Origin: Polaribacter sp.
GTDB lineage: Bacteria; Bacteroidota; Bacteroidia; Flavobacteriales; Flavobacteriaceae
Direction of reading: 5' to 3'
Length of the DNA stretch: 9,312 nt
NCBI GenBank assembly: GCA_030731695.1
Contig: JANQTK010000239.1
Coordinates: 4,685-13,996 of the forward strand
The position numbers and the translations under genes were made by a program. Below are positions 1 to 7,077 of this stretch, one piece after another (the stretch's first letter is position 1; the number at the start of each line of letters is the position of its first letter). The notes under the pieces were generated by a model, which saw only the letters and a program-made list of their open reading frames with translations, had not been told where the DNA came from and did not search any database.

Positions 1-994
1 ATTCATTGAAACGATTTCTGATTTTTTCTTCATCAGTATCATCTGATCTTCCACTGGTTTTTCCTCTTCCAATGATTCGTTCTACTAATAAATCTTCAGG
101 AACTTCCAATGCAATCATTGCATCAATTTGCAGTCCTTTTTTGGTTAAGAATTCGTCCAATGCAGTTGCTTGAGATGCAGTTCTAGGAAATCCATCAAAA
201 ATGATTCCAGAAGCATCGCTATTTTTTTCAACTTCATCTTTTAACATGTCAATGGTAACTTCATCAGGAACTAAATCACCAGCATCTATAAAGCTTTTTG
301 CTAATTTCCCTAACTCAGTTTCGTTTTTAATATTGAATCTAAAAACATCTCCTGTAGAAATATGTACTAAATTATATTTCTCTTTTAAAACGATTGCTTG
401 TGTTCCTTTTCCTGCTCCTGGAGGACCAAATAATACAATATTTTTCATTTTTGGTTTGTTTGTTAATTGATATATTGCTGGATAATTTCTACCTAAACCA
501 TTGTAATCTAAGCCATAGCCAACTATGAATTTGTCTTCAATACTTTTTCCAATATAATTGATGGGTAGTTCTTTTTTGAAAACATCGGGTTTAAAAAATA
601 AAGTAACTACTTTTAATTCTTTTACATTTTTGTTTCTAAAGATATTATATATTTCTTGTAAAGTGCTGCCTGTATCAATAATATCCTCTAAAATAATAAC
701 GGTTCTTCCTGTTAAATCTTCATTAATTCCTACCAAATGTTTTACTTCGTCTGTTGATTTTGTACCAGCATAAGAAGCTAATTTGACAAAAGAGACTTCA
801 CAATTTCCTTGATAAGCTCTTATAAAATCAGCAGCAAATAAAAAACAGCCATTTAAAATTCCTACAAAAATCGGAATTTCATTTTCAGGTAAATCATCTT
901 TTACTTGCCATGCAAGGTTTTTTACAATCGCAGCAATTTCATCCTTTTCTATAAAAGGACTAAAGTATAAATCGTGCAGTTTTATAATTTTCAT
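1..994 (-). CDS. Bifunctional hypoxanthine phosphoribosyltransferase / adenylate kinase fusion, 3' end cut by window edge
   Basis: One uninterrupted frame encodes 331 visible residues with two enzymes. Residues 1-182 are a type I phosphoribosyltransferase of the Hpt/HPRT family. They show GILNG (about 45-49), a flexible-loop SYAGTKST (about 74-81), the PRPP-binding loop LEDIIDTGST (102-111) and a purine-binding segment KFIVGYGLDYN (about 155-165). This domain would convert hypoxanthine or guanine plus PRPP to IMP or GMP. Residues 183 onward are adenylate kinase (AMP + ATP to 2 ADP): P-loop GPPGAGKGTQ (190-199), HISTGD (211-216), FDGFPR and the start of a short, zinc-free LID (GRGKTSGRSDD). 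About 40 C-terminal residues of a normal Adk lie beyond the edge. The join is a short linker (QLTNKPK) and the Adk part begins with its own Met, so internal initiation is conceivable. The start is the ATG ending at 994. Both domain assignments are secure; the fusion is read directly from the frame, and I recall similar fusions in Flavobacteriia. Both activities are cytosolic. Confidence 0.93.
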   Translation of the reverse strand, partial: MKIIKLHDLYFSPFIEKDEIAAIVKNLAWQVKDDLPENEIPIFVGILNGCFLFAADFIRAYQGNCEVSFVKLASYAGTKSTDEVKHLVGINEDLTGRTVIILEDIIDTGSTLQEIYNIFRNKNVKELKVVTLFFKPDVFKKELPINYIGKSIEDKFIVGYGLDYNGLGRNYPAIYQLTNKPKMKNIVLFGPPGAGKGTQAIVLKEKYNLVHISTGDVFRFNIKNETELGKLAKSFIDAGDLVPDEVTIDMLKDEVEKNSDASGIIFDGFPRTASQATALDEFLTKKGLQIDAMIALEVPEDLLVERIIGRGKTSGRSDDTDEEKIRNRFNE

Positions 995-1028
995 CAGGAT
1001 GTAAATATAATGCCTATCTGTGAAATGA

Positions 1029-1073
1029 AAAAACCGTTTTTAATCTGAGAATCAGTATTTAAAAACGGTTTTT
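1029..1073 (-). terminator. Rho-independent terminator after secDF
   Basis: Positions 1029-1043 and 1059-1073 form a perfect 15-bp stem centred on AAAAACCGTTTTT. The 15-nt loop holds a second small hairpin (CTGA-GAA-TCAG, 1045-1055). It starts 17 bp past the secDF stop codon, and the minus-strand transcript would end in a T-run (CCGTTTTTTC). The stem is AT-rich with only three GC pairs, so it may leak. That matters because hpt-adk starts only about 35 bp further on and shows no clear promoter of its own. Confidence 0.8.
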
Positions 1074-1089
1074 AAATAGGTATAAAAAG

Positions 1090-4053
1090 TTAACTATTTT
1101 TATCTTCTTTTTTAGTTGTATCGTACATGATTGGTGTTGCTACGAAAATTGAAGAGTATGTTCCTACAACAATACCAACAATCAACGCAAACATAAATCC
1201 TTTGATTGAGTCTCCTCCAAAGAAAAAGATTGCTAATAATACTAACAATGTTGTTAATGAAGTATTGATGGTTCTTCCTAACGTTAAATTGATAGCGCTA
1301 TTGATTAATTCGTTGTGTTTTCCTTTTCTTTCGTTAGTGAATTCTCTAATTCTATCGAAAATAATTACAGTATCATTCAACGAATATCCAACAACTGTTA
1401 GAATTGCGGCTATGAAAGATTGATCAATTTCCATATCAAATGGCATAAAACTGTATGTTAAAGAGAAAACTCCTAATACGATCAACACATCATGGAAAAC
1501 TGCAGCAACTGCACCAAATGAGAATGATACTTTTCTAAAACGCAATAAGATGTATAAGAAAACAATCAATAATGAGCCAAATACAGAGTATAAAGCTGAG
1601 GTTTTGATATCATCAGCAATTGTTGGTTCAACTTTCAAGAAACTCATGATTCCTGCGCCTTGTTTTTCAAATCCAGGTTTAAAGTTTTCGTAAGAAGTTT
1701 TTGCCAAATATGGTTTTAAACCATTGTATAAAGTCTCTTGAATTTCTTCGTCAACTTCTTGCCCTTCTTCGTCAATTCTGTAAACAGTGGTTATTTTTAA
1801 TTGATTTGCATTTCCATATGTTTTTACTTCTGGTGCACTTCCAAATACTGCTTTCAATTCTTGAGCAACTTTTGTAGGAGTCATTTCTTGATCAAAACGA
1901 ACTACATAAGAACGACCTCCTTTAAAATCAACTCCTTGTTTTAGTCCAATTGTAAAAATCGAAATCAAACTAATAATCACTAAAGTACTTGAAATTACAT
2001 ACGCAACTTTACGTTTTCTGATAAACGCAACATTGATATTCGTAAACCATCCTTTTGAGAAGTTGGTATTGAAAGTTAAATTCATTTTTTTGTTTACTGC
2101 ACTATCAACCAACAATCTTGTAATGAAAACTGCTGTAAATAAAGAGGTTGCAATACCAATCATCAATGTTAATGCAAAACCTTTGATTGGTCCTGTTCCA
2201 AAAACATATAAAATAATACCTGTTAATAAGGTTGTGATGTTTGCATCAATAATAGCAGAAAGTGCTCCTTTAATAGAGAATCCCTCTTCAACAGCTTGTT
2301 TCAAGCCCATTTTTGCAGCCAAACCTTCTTTGATTCTCTCAAAGATAATTACGTTTGCATCTACAGACATACCAATAGTTAAAATAATACCTGCAATACC
2401 AGGCAATGTCAACACAGCATTGAAAGAGGCTAAAATTCCAAAAATGAAAAGAATGTTTACTACCAAAGCAATGTTTGAGAAAATCCCTGCTTTTCCGTAG
2501 TAAAAAATCATCCAAAGTAATACCAAACAGATGGCAATCATGAATGAGTTTACAGATGCGTCAATAGATTGTTGACCTAAGGATGGTCCTACAACTTCTG
2601 CTTGAATAATTCTTGCAGCAGCTGGTAATTTTCCTGCTTTTAATACAGTAGCAATATCTTCAGCTTCAGCAATGGTCATTGTTCCTCCAGAAATAGAAGT
2701 TCTTCCTCCAGTAATTGCTTGGTTTACAGAAGGTGCTGTATACACATAATCATCTAATACTACAGCTACAAATTTACCTACATTATCTGCAGTCATTTTT
2801 GCCCATTGTTTGGTTCCTGTACTATTCATTGTCATGCTTACTTCTGGTTTGTTCAATTGATCAAACACTTGAGAAGCATCTAAAATTACGTCACCTTCAA
2901 TTGGAGCAACATCATTTCTATTTCCTTTGATTGCATATAATCCAATCAATTCTGTTCCGTCAGTACCTTTTTCAGATTTATAATCCCATAAGAATTTTAC
3001 ATAGCGTAATTCAGTTGGTAATAATGCTCTTACTTCTTTTTTAGCTAATAAATTGTTTACAGTTGCTGTATCCAACACTCTAGCTTGCCCAACTAACGAA
3101 CTAACTTGTTGTTGTGATTGCGCTACATTTGGGAATAAATAAGTAAAAAGATTTTTTTGAACTTTAGTAGAATCCTTAGTTTCTCCTAATAAATCATCAA
3201 TGTTCCCTTTCTTTAAAGTATCTTTTTCAACAGCAGTTTCGTCTTTTAACATTGTTGCTACAACAGCATTTGCTTCAAAGAAAAAGTTTTGAACTTCTAC
3301 GTTAGAGTGTACTTCCCAAAATTGTAATTCAGCTTTACTAGTGATTAATTTTGTAACACGCTCAATATCTTTTGCACCTGGCAATTCAATTTGAATTCTT
3401 CCAGAAGTTCCAATACGTTGAATGTTTGGTTGTGTAACTCCAAATTTGTCAATTCTACTTCTCAACACTTCGAAAGCAGTTCCAATAGAACTGTTGATTT
3501 CTTCTTGTAACGTCTTTTTTACAGTTGCATTGTCTTCATTCAAAGAGATTTTTTCACTCAATGCTTTTGTTCCAAATATAGAAGGATCACTCAATTTAGT
3601 TTTCCCTGCAATTTTTTCAAATTCTTCGAAAAATAGGTCTAAATAATCAGAGTTGCTATTTTTTTGTCTATCATCAGCAGCAGCTAACGCTTTGTTAAAT
3701 ACTTCGTTTTTAGAGTCGTTAGACAAGCTTTTTAAAACTTCCTTTACAGAAACCTGTAAAATAGCATTGATACCGCCTTTCAAATCAAGACCAAGGTTCA
3801 TTTCCTTGTCTTTAACATCATTATAGGTGTATTTTGTAATACCTAAATCAATAATGTCTTTGTTAGCTACGCTGTCTAAGTAGATTTTTTCGAAAGCAGC
3901 TTTTTCTCTAGCATTGTTATTTTTATCCATACTTTTAGCATAAGTAGAGGCATCTTTTTCTACTTTGGTTGCTAAAAATGTAAATGATAATTGATATAAA
4001 CTTACCAATCCAAAAAGGATAGCAAATAATTTAATAAGACCTTTGTTTTGCAT
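1090..4053 (-). CDS. secDF: Protein translocase subunit SecDF (SecD-SecF fusion)
   Basis: This inner-membrane protein of 987 residues uses the proton gradient to help SecYEG/SecA pull exported proteins across the membrane. The SecD half has TM1 (about 5-26), the motif LGLDLKGG (87-94), a large periplasmic P1 head, GPSLGQQSI (489-497) and five more TM segments, including IGMSVDANVIIFERI (560-574). The SecF half starts near 681 with a TM segment, then GVDFKGG (707-713), a P4 periplasmic domain and five TM segments with VGYSLNDTVIIFDRI (888-902). The total is about 12 TM segments, matching separate SecD plus SecF. A longer frame opens at a TTG at 4095, but that TTG is part of the -7 promoter element. 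The ATG at 4053 gives the expected N-terminus MQNKGLIKLF and is preceded by an A-rich AAAGAAG. Single-chain SecDF is usual in Bacteroidota. The gene has its own promoter and terminator. Confidence 0.96.
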   Translation of the reverse strand: MQNKGLIKLFAILFGLVSLYQLSFTFLATKVEKDASTYAKSMDKNNNAREKAAFEKIYLDSVANKDIIDLGITKYTYNDVKDKEMNLGLDLKGGINAILQVSVKEVLKSLSNDSKNEVFNKALAAADDRQKNSNSDYLDLFFEEFEKIAGKTKLSDPSIFGTKALSEKISLNEDNATVKKTLQEEINSSIGTAFEVLRSRIDKFGVTQPNIQRIGTSGRIQIELPGAKDIERVTKLITSKAELQFWEVHSNVEVQNFFFEANAVVATMLKDETAVEKDTLKKGNIDDLLGETKDSTKVQKNLFTYLFPNVAQSQQQVSSLVGQARVLDTATVNNLLAKKEVRALLPTELRYVKFLWDYKSEKGTDGTELIGLYAIKGNRNDVAPIEGDVILDASQVFDQLNKPEVSMTMNSTGTKQWAKMTADNVGKFVAVVLDDYVYTAPSVNQAITGGRTSISGGTMTIAEAEDIATVLKAGKLPAAARIIQAEVVGPSLGQQSIDASVNSFMIAICLVLLWMIFYYGKAGIFSNIALVVNILFIFGILASFNAVLTLPGIAGIILTIGMSVDANVIIFERIKEGLAAKMGLKQAVEEGFSIKGALSAIIDANITTLLTGIILYVFGTGPIKGFALTLMIGIATSLFTAVFITRLLVDSAVNKKMNLTFNTNFSKGWFTNINVAFIRKRKVAYVISSTLVIISLISIFTIGLKQGVDFKGGRSYVVRFDQEMTPTKVAQELKAVFGSAPEVKTYGNANQLKITTVYRIDEEGQEVDEEIQETLYNGLKPYLAKTSYENFKPGFEKQGAGIMSFLKVEPTIADDIKTSALYSVFGSLLIVFLYILLRFRKVSFSFGAVAAVFHDVLIVLGVFSLTYSFMPFDMEIDQSFIAAILTVVGYSLNDTVIIFDRIREFTNERKGKHNELINSAINLTLGRTINTSLTTLLVLLAIFFFGGDSIKGFMFALIVGIVVGTYSSIFVATPIMYDTTKKEDKNS

Positions 4054-4092
4054 CTTCTTTAATTTATGTCGACTTCTTTTTTTTAAAACGTG

Positions 4093-4123
4093 CAAATATA
4101 GTATTTCATAGTAGGCTAAGCAA
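4093..4123 (-). promoter_or_regulatory. secDF promoter, Bacteroidota type (TTG-N20-TATATTTG)
   Basis: On the minus strand a TTG (4123-4121) lies 20 bp before TATATTTG (4100-4093). The second element fits the Bacteroidota -7 consensus TAnnTTTG exactly, and the spacing lies in the range reported for flavobacterial promoters. Transcription would begin near 4086-4089, leaving a leader of about 35 nt before the ATG at 4053. This position rules out the upstream TTG at 4095-4093 as a start codon. The promoter is inferred from motif and position only. Confidence 0.65.
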
Positions 4124-4140
4124 TTATTTTATCACATTTA

Positions 4141-4174
4141 TTGTATATGATGAAAACAAGCTTTTATGTATTTG
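4141..4174 (+). promoter_or_regulatory. Possible fhs promoter (TTG-N23-TGTATTTG)
   Basis: A TTG at 4141-4143 is followed 23 bp later by TGTATTTG (4167-4174), a 7-of-8 match to TAnnTTTG. It would give a leader of about 60 nt before the fhs ATG. The spacing is at the long end of the known range. A second weak candidate, TATATTTA at 4208-4215, lacks a well-placed TTG. The -33 element lies only 17 bp from that of the divergent secDF promoter. Confidence 0.4.
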
Positions 4175-4241
4175 AAAATACAAGCACCAAAACCTGTTAA
4201 AATTCATTATATTTAAACACTAATTTCGATAAATTCATAAA

Positions 4242-5918
4242 ATGACTTACTTAACTGATATTGAGATTGCTCAAGCAAAAAAACCGTTACACATCAAAAA
4301 TATTGCTGAAAAGTTAGGGATTGATGAAGATGATTTGGAGATGTATGGAAAATACAAAGCAAAACTTCCTTTGTCTTTGATAGATGATGAAAAAGTAGCG
4401 CAAAACAATTTGATTTTAGTAACCGCATTAACGCCAACTCCAGCAGGAGAAGGAAAAACTACGGTTTCAATTGGATTGACAGAAGGTTTAAACAAGATAG
4501 GAAAACAAGCTATAGTTGTATTGCGTGAACCTTCTTTAGGACCAGTTTTTGGGATGAAAGGTGGTGCTGCAGGAGGAGGCTATTCTCAAGTGATTCCTAT
4601 GGAAGAAATCAATTTGCATTTTACTGGAGATTTTAACGCAGTTGAAAAAGCTAATAATTTGTTGGCAGCTTTGATTGATAACAACATTCAAAACAAAACC
4701 AATAATTTACATATTGATCCAAGAACTGTTCTTTGGAAACGAGTGATGGATATGAACGATCGTTCTTTGCGCGAAATTATTATCGGTTTGGGAGGCACTG
4801 CAAATGGTGTTCCTAGACAAGATGGATTCAATATTACTCCAGCATCCGAAGTGATGGCAATTTTATGCATGTCTAAAGATTTGGAAAATTTAAAAGAGCG
4901 TTTAGGAAATATTTTTATCGGATTTACTTTTGATAATAAACCTGTATTTGCCAAAGATTTGAAAGCGGAAAATGCTATGACAATTTTATTGAAAGAGGCC
5001 ATTAAACCGAATTTAGTGCAAACTTTAGAAGAAAATCCTGCGATTCTTCATGGAGGGCCATTTGCGAATATCGCGCAAGGAACCAATACGATTATTGCTA
5101 CAAAAATGGGATTGTCATTATCTAATTACGCGGTCACTGAAGCTGGTTTTGGAGCAGATTTGGGTGCTGAAAAATTTTTAAATATCAAATCAGCATTTGC
5201 GAAACTCAATCCAAAATGTGTGGTTTTGGTCGCTACAATTAGAGCTTTACGTCATCATGGAGGAGCAAAAACTGAGGAGTATAATACTCCGAATTTACAA
5301 CGGGTTTCTGAAGGATTTAAAAATTTGGAAAAACATATTGAAAACATTCGAAAGTTCAATATTGAACCCGTAGTTGCTATCAATTCATTTGTTTCTGATT
5401 CTAATGAAGAAGTGGCATTAGTCATAGAAAAATGTGCTAATTTGGGAGTGCAAGCAGTAGTTTCTGAAGGCTGGGCAAAAGGAGGTGAAGGAACCAAAAA
5501 ATTAGCTGCAGCTGTTGTTGATGTTGTTGAAAACAAAGCAACTCAATACAAACCATTATACGATTGGAAAAGTCCCATCAAAGAAAAAATCGAAACGATC
5601 GCCAAAGAAATGTATGGTGCAAAAACGGTTGAATACAGCAAACAAGCACAAATCGATTTACGGAGAATTGACAGATTGGGTTTTAATGATTTTGCTGTTT
5701 GCATGGCAAAAACTCAAAAATCATTTTCTGATAATGAGTTTTTAATTGGAAGACCTGAAGGCTTTACAGTTACTGTTCGTGAAATTGAAATCGCTGCAGG
5801 TGCCCAATTTGTGATTCCTATTTTAGGAAAAATGATGCGAATGCCTGGTTTGCCTATAGTTCCTGCATCAGAAAATATGAAGATTGATAAAAATGGAGTG
5901 ATTTCAGGGTTGTCGTAA
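4242..5918 (+). CDS. fhs: Formate--tetrahydrofolate ligase
   Basis: The 558-residue cytosolic enzyme makes 10-formyl-THF from formate, THF and ATP, feeding purine synthesis and formyl-Met-tRNA. The length is normal for the family. Visible motifs in order are the P-loop TPTPAGEGKTT (64-74), REPSLGP (95-101), GMKGGAAGGGYSQV (104-117), NLHFTGD (124-130), QDGFNITPASEVMA (193-206), the central VTEAGFGADLGAEKF, SEGWAKGGEG and the C-terminal PGLPIVPASENM. The ATG at 4242 gives the usual N-terminus (MTYLTDIEIAQ). It is the only plus-strand gene here, transcribed divergently from secDF and convergently with mdh. No other folate gene such as folD is adjacent, so it stands alone rather than in a one-carbon operon. 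No truncation or missing motif was seen. Confidence 0.97.
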   Translation: MTYLTDIEIAQAKKPLHIKNIAEKLGIDEDDLEMYGKYKAKLPLSLIDDEKVAQNNLILVTALTPTPAGEGKTTVSIGLTEGLNKIGKQAIVVLREPSLGPVFGMKGGAAGGGYSQVIPMEEINLHFTGDFNAVEKANNLLAALIDNNIQNKTNNLHIDPRTVLWKRVMDMNDRSLREIIIGLGGTANGVPRQDGFNITPASEVMAILCMSKDLENLKERLGNIFIGFTFDNKPVFAKDLKAENAMTILLKEAIKPNLVQTLEENPAILHGGPFANIAQGTNTIIATKMGLSLSNYAVTEAGFGADLGAEKFLNIKSAFAKLNPKCVVLVATIRALRHHGGAKTEEYNTPNLQRVSEGFKNLEKHIENIRKFNIEPVVAINSFVSDSNEEVALVIEKCANLGVQAVVSEGWAKGGEGTKKLAAAVVDVVENKATQYKPLYDWKSPIKEKIETIAKEMYGAKTVEYSKQAQIDLRRIDRLGFNDFAVCMAKTQKSFSDNEFLIGRPEGFTVTVREIEIAAGAQFVIPILGKMMRMPGLPIVPASENMKIDKNGVISGLS

Positions 5919-5955
5919 AATTGATTGTAGCTTTTAGATGATGGTTTTTAGAAAT

Positions 5956-5990
5956 AAAAAAAACCTCACAAGCTAAAACTTGTGAGGTTT
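5956..5990. terminator. Bidirectional terminator between convergent fhs and mdh
   Basis: Positions 5961-5972 (AAACCTCACAAG) and 5979-5990 form a perfect 12-bp stem with a 6-nt loop. On the minus strand the stem is followed by a run of eight T (complement of A at 5956-5963), a strong signal for ending mdh transcripts. On the plus strand the tail is weaker (GGTTTGTATATT), but the hairpin sits about 40 bp after the fhs stop and probably serves both genes. Confidence 0.85.
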
Positions 5991-6021
5991 GTATATTAAA
6001 ATAGAATTTTTTTAAAAAAAA

Positions 6022-6948
6022 CTACAAATTCAACAATTCATTTACAGAAGAAACACCTTCAGCAGAAGCAACCATAGTTGCTTTTTCTGCATCATTCAAA
6101 GTAATTTCTACAATACTTTCAATTCCGTTTTTGCCAATTACAACAGGAACTCCTAAACAAATGTCATTCATTCCATATTCACCATTTAAGAATGTTGAAC
6201 AAGGAAATACTTTTTTCTGATCGCAAGCAATTGCTTGAACCATAGCACTCACAGCAGCTCCTGGAGCATACCAAGCAGAAGTGCCTAATAATTTCGTTAA
6301 AGTTGCACCACCAACTTTGGTGTCTTCTTTTACTTGTTCTAATCTTTCAGCTGAAATAAATTCAGAAACAGGAACAGAATTTCTTGTTGCCAATCTTGTT
6401 AAAGGCACCATTCCAGTGTCAGAATGACCACCAATTACCATTCCATCAACATCCGAAATTGGAGCATCTAAAGCTTCTGCCAATCTGTATTTGAAACGAG
6501 CAGAATCTAAAGCACCACCCATTCCAATAATTTTATTTTGTGGGATGTTCGTTGTTTTATGAACCAAATAGGTCATGGTATCCATGGGATTTGAAACCAC
6601 AATTAGAATCGTATTTGGAGAATATGTCAATAAATTTGATGCAACTGTTTTTACAATTCCTGCATTGATATCAATCAATTCTTCACGAGTCATACCTGGT
6701 TTTCTTGGAATTCCAGAAGTAATTACACAAACATCGGAATTTGCAGTTTTTGAATAATCATTTGTACTTCCTGTAATTTTGGTGTCAAAACCATTTAAAG
6801 AAGCGGTTTGCATCAAATCCATCGCTTTTCCCTCAGCATACCCTTCTTTGATGTCTAACAAAACTACTTCAGCAGCGAAATTTTTAATCGCAATATATTC
6901 TGCACAACTTGCGCCAACTGCACCTGCACCAACAACTGAAACTTTCAT
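6022..6948 (-). CDS. mdh: Malate dehydrogenase (NAD-dependent, LDH-like type)
   Basis: The 308-residue TCA-cycle enzyme interconverts malate and oxaloacetate. The N-terminal Rossmann fold shows GAGAVG (7-12), with Asp32 at the end of the second beta strand, which indicates NAD rather than NADP. Substrate-binding arginines are in PRKPGMTR (Arg82, Arg88); Arg82 sits where lactate dehydrogenases carry Gln, which supports malate. Further residues are Asn120 in VVSNPMD, Asp148 and Arg151 in GGALDSAR, and the catalytic His175 in GGHSDTGM. Length and motifs match the LDH-like MDH group found in Bacteroidota, and the protein appears complete. The ATG at 6948 gives MKVSVVGAGAVG, the expected start directly on the first beta strand, with an A-rich leader. 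The gene has its own -7 element and shares a terminator with the convergent fhs. Confidence 0.97.
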   Translation of the reverse strand: MKVSVVGAGAVGASCAEYIAIKNFAAEVVLLDIKEGYAEGKAMDLMQTASLNGFDTKITGSTNDYSKTANSDVCVITSGIPRKPGMTREELIDINAGIVKTVASNLLTYSPNTILIVVSNPMDTMTYLVHKTTNIPQNKIIGMGGALDSARFKYRLAEALDAPISDVDGMVIGGHSDTGMVPLTRLATRNSVPVSEFISAERLEQVKEDTKVGGATLTKLLGTSAWYAPGAAVSAMVQAIACDQKKVFPCSTFLNGEYGMNDICLGVPVVIGKNGIESIVEITLNDAEKATMVASAEGVSSVNELLNL

Positions 6949-6985
6949 ATTTTTTAGTATTTAATTAATGATTAATTGTAAGTCA

Positions 6986-6993
6986 CAAAAATA
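6986..6993 (-). promoter_or_regulatory. Probable mdh promoter -7 element (TATTTTTG)
   Basis: TATTTTTG on the minus strand (6993-6986) matches the Bacteroidota consensus TAnnTTTG exactly and lies 37 bp before the mdh ATG. No TTG occurs in the expected -33 window. That position is instead flanked and partly covered by the palindrome at 7017-7028. The gene may therefore depend on an activator or have a degenerate -33 element. Confidence 0.5.
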
Positions 6994-7016
6994 CAATATT
7001 CTGAATAATTTATGTG

Positions 7017-7028
7017 TGATAATTATCA
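7017..7028. promoter_or_regulatory. 12-bp perfect palindrome TGATAATTATCA upstream of mdh
   Basis: The sequence reads identically on both strands and begins 24 bp upstream of the mdh -7 element, next to or over the -33 region. This is a common place for an operator. Its half-site TGATAA resembles the half-sites of Fur-family boxes, but the centre is three bases shorter than the classical 7-1-7 arrangement. The assignment as a binding site is inference; in AT-rich DNA a 12-mer palindrome can occur by chance. Confidence 0.3.
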
Positions 7029-7030
7029 TA

Positions 7031-7058
7031 AAAAAAGACACCAAAAGGTGTCTTTTTT
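7031..7058 (-). terminator. Rho-independent terminator after the DUF6588-like gene
   Basis: AAAAAAGACACC (7031-7042) and GGTGTCTTTTTT (7047-7058) form a perfect 12-bp stem with an AAAA loop. It lies 20 bp past the stop codon at 7078, with six T at the 3' end of the minus-strand transcript. It separates this gene from mdh, which must use its own promoter. Confidence 0.85.
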
Positions 7059-7077
7059 ACGAATAAATATTTTTGAA

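Noticed and set aside
201..773. Plus-strand open frames of 89 and 71 codons opposite hpt-adk
   Set aside because: They lie antisense to the P-loop, PRPP-loop and other conserved motifs of the fusion enzyme, which explain the lack of stops.
2033..2500. 155-codon open frame on the plus strand inside secDF
   Set aside because: It is antisense to conserved SecD transmembrane motifs, has no family features of its own and no promoter or initiation signal; it is a shadow of the SecDF frame.
4054..4095. Longer secDF N-terminus starting at a TTG at 4095
   Set aside because: The TTG is part of the perfect -7 promoter element TATATTTG, so it would not be transcribed. The ATG at 4053 gives the expected N-terminus.
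6006..6020. T-run followed by A-run just after the mdh stop, possible hairpin
   Set aside because: It has only AT pairs and no loop space. The GC-containing hairpin at 5961-5990 is the credible terminator.
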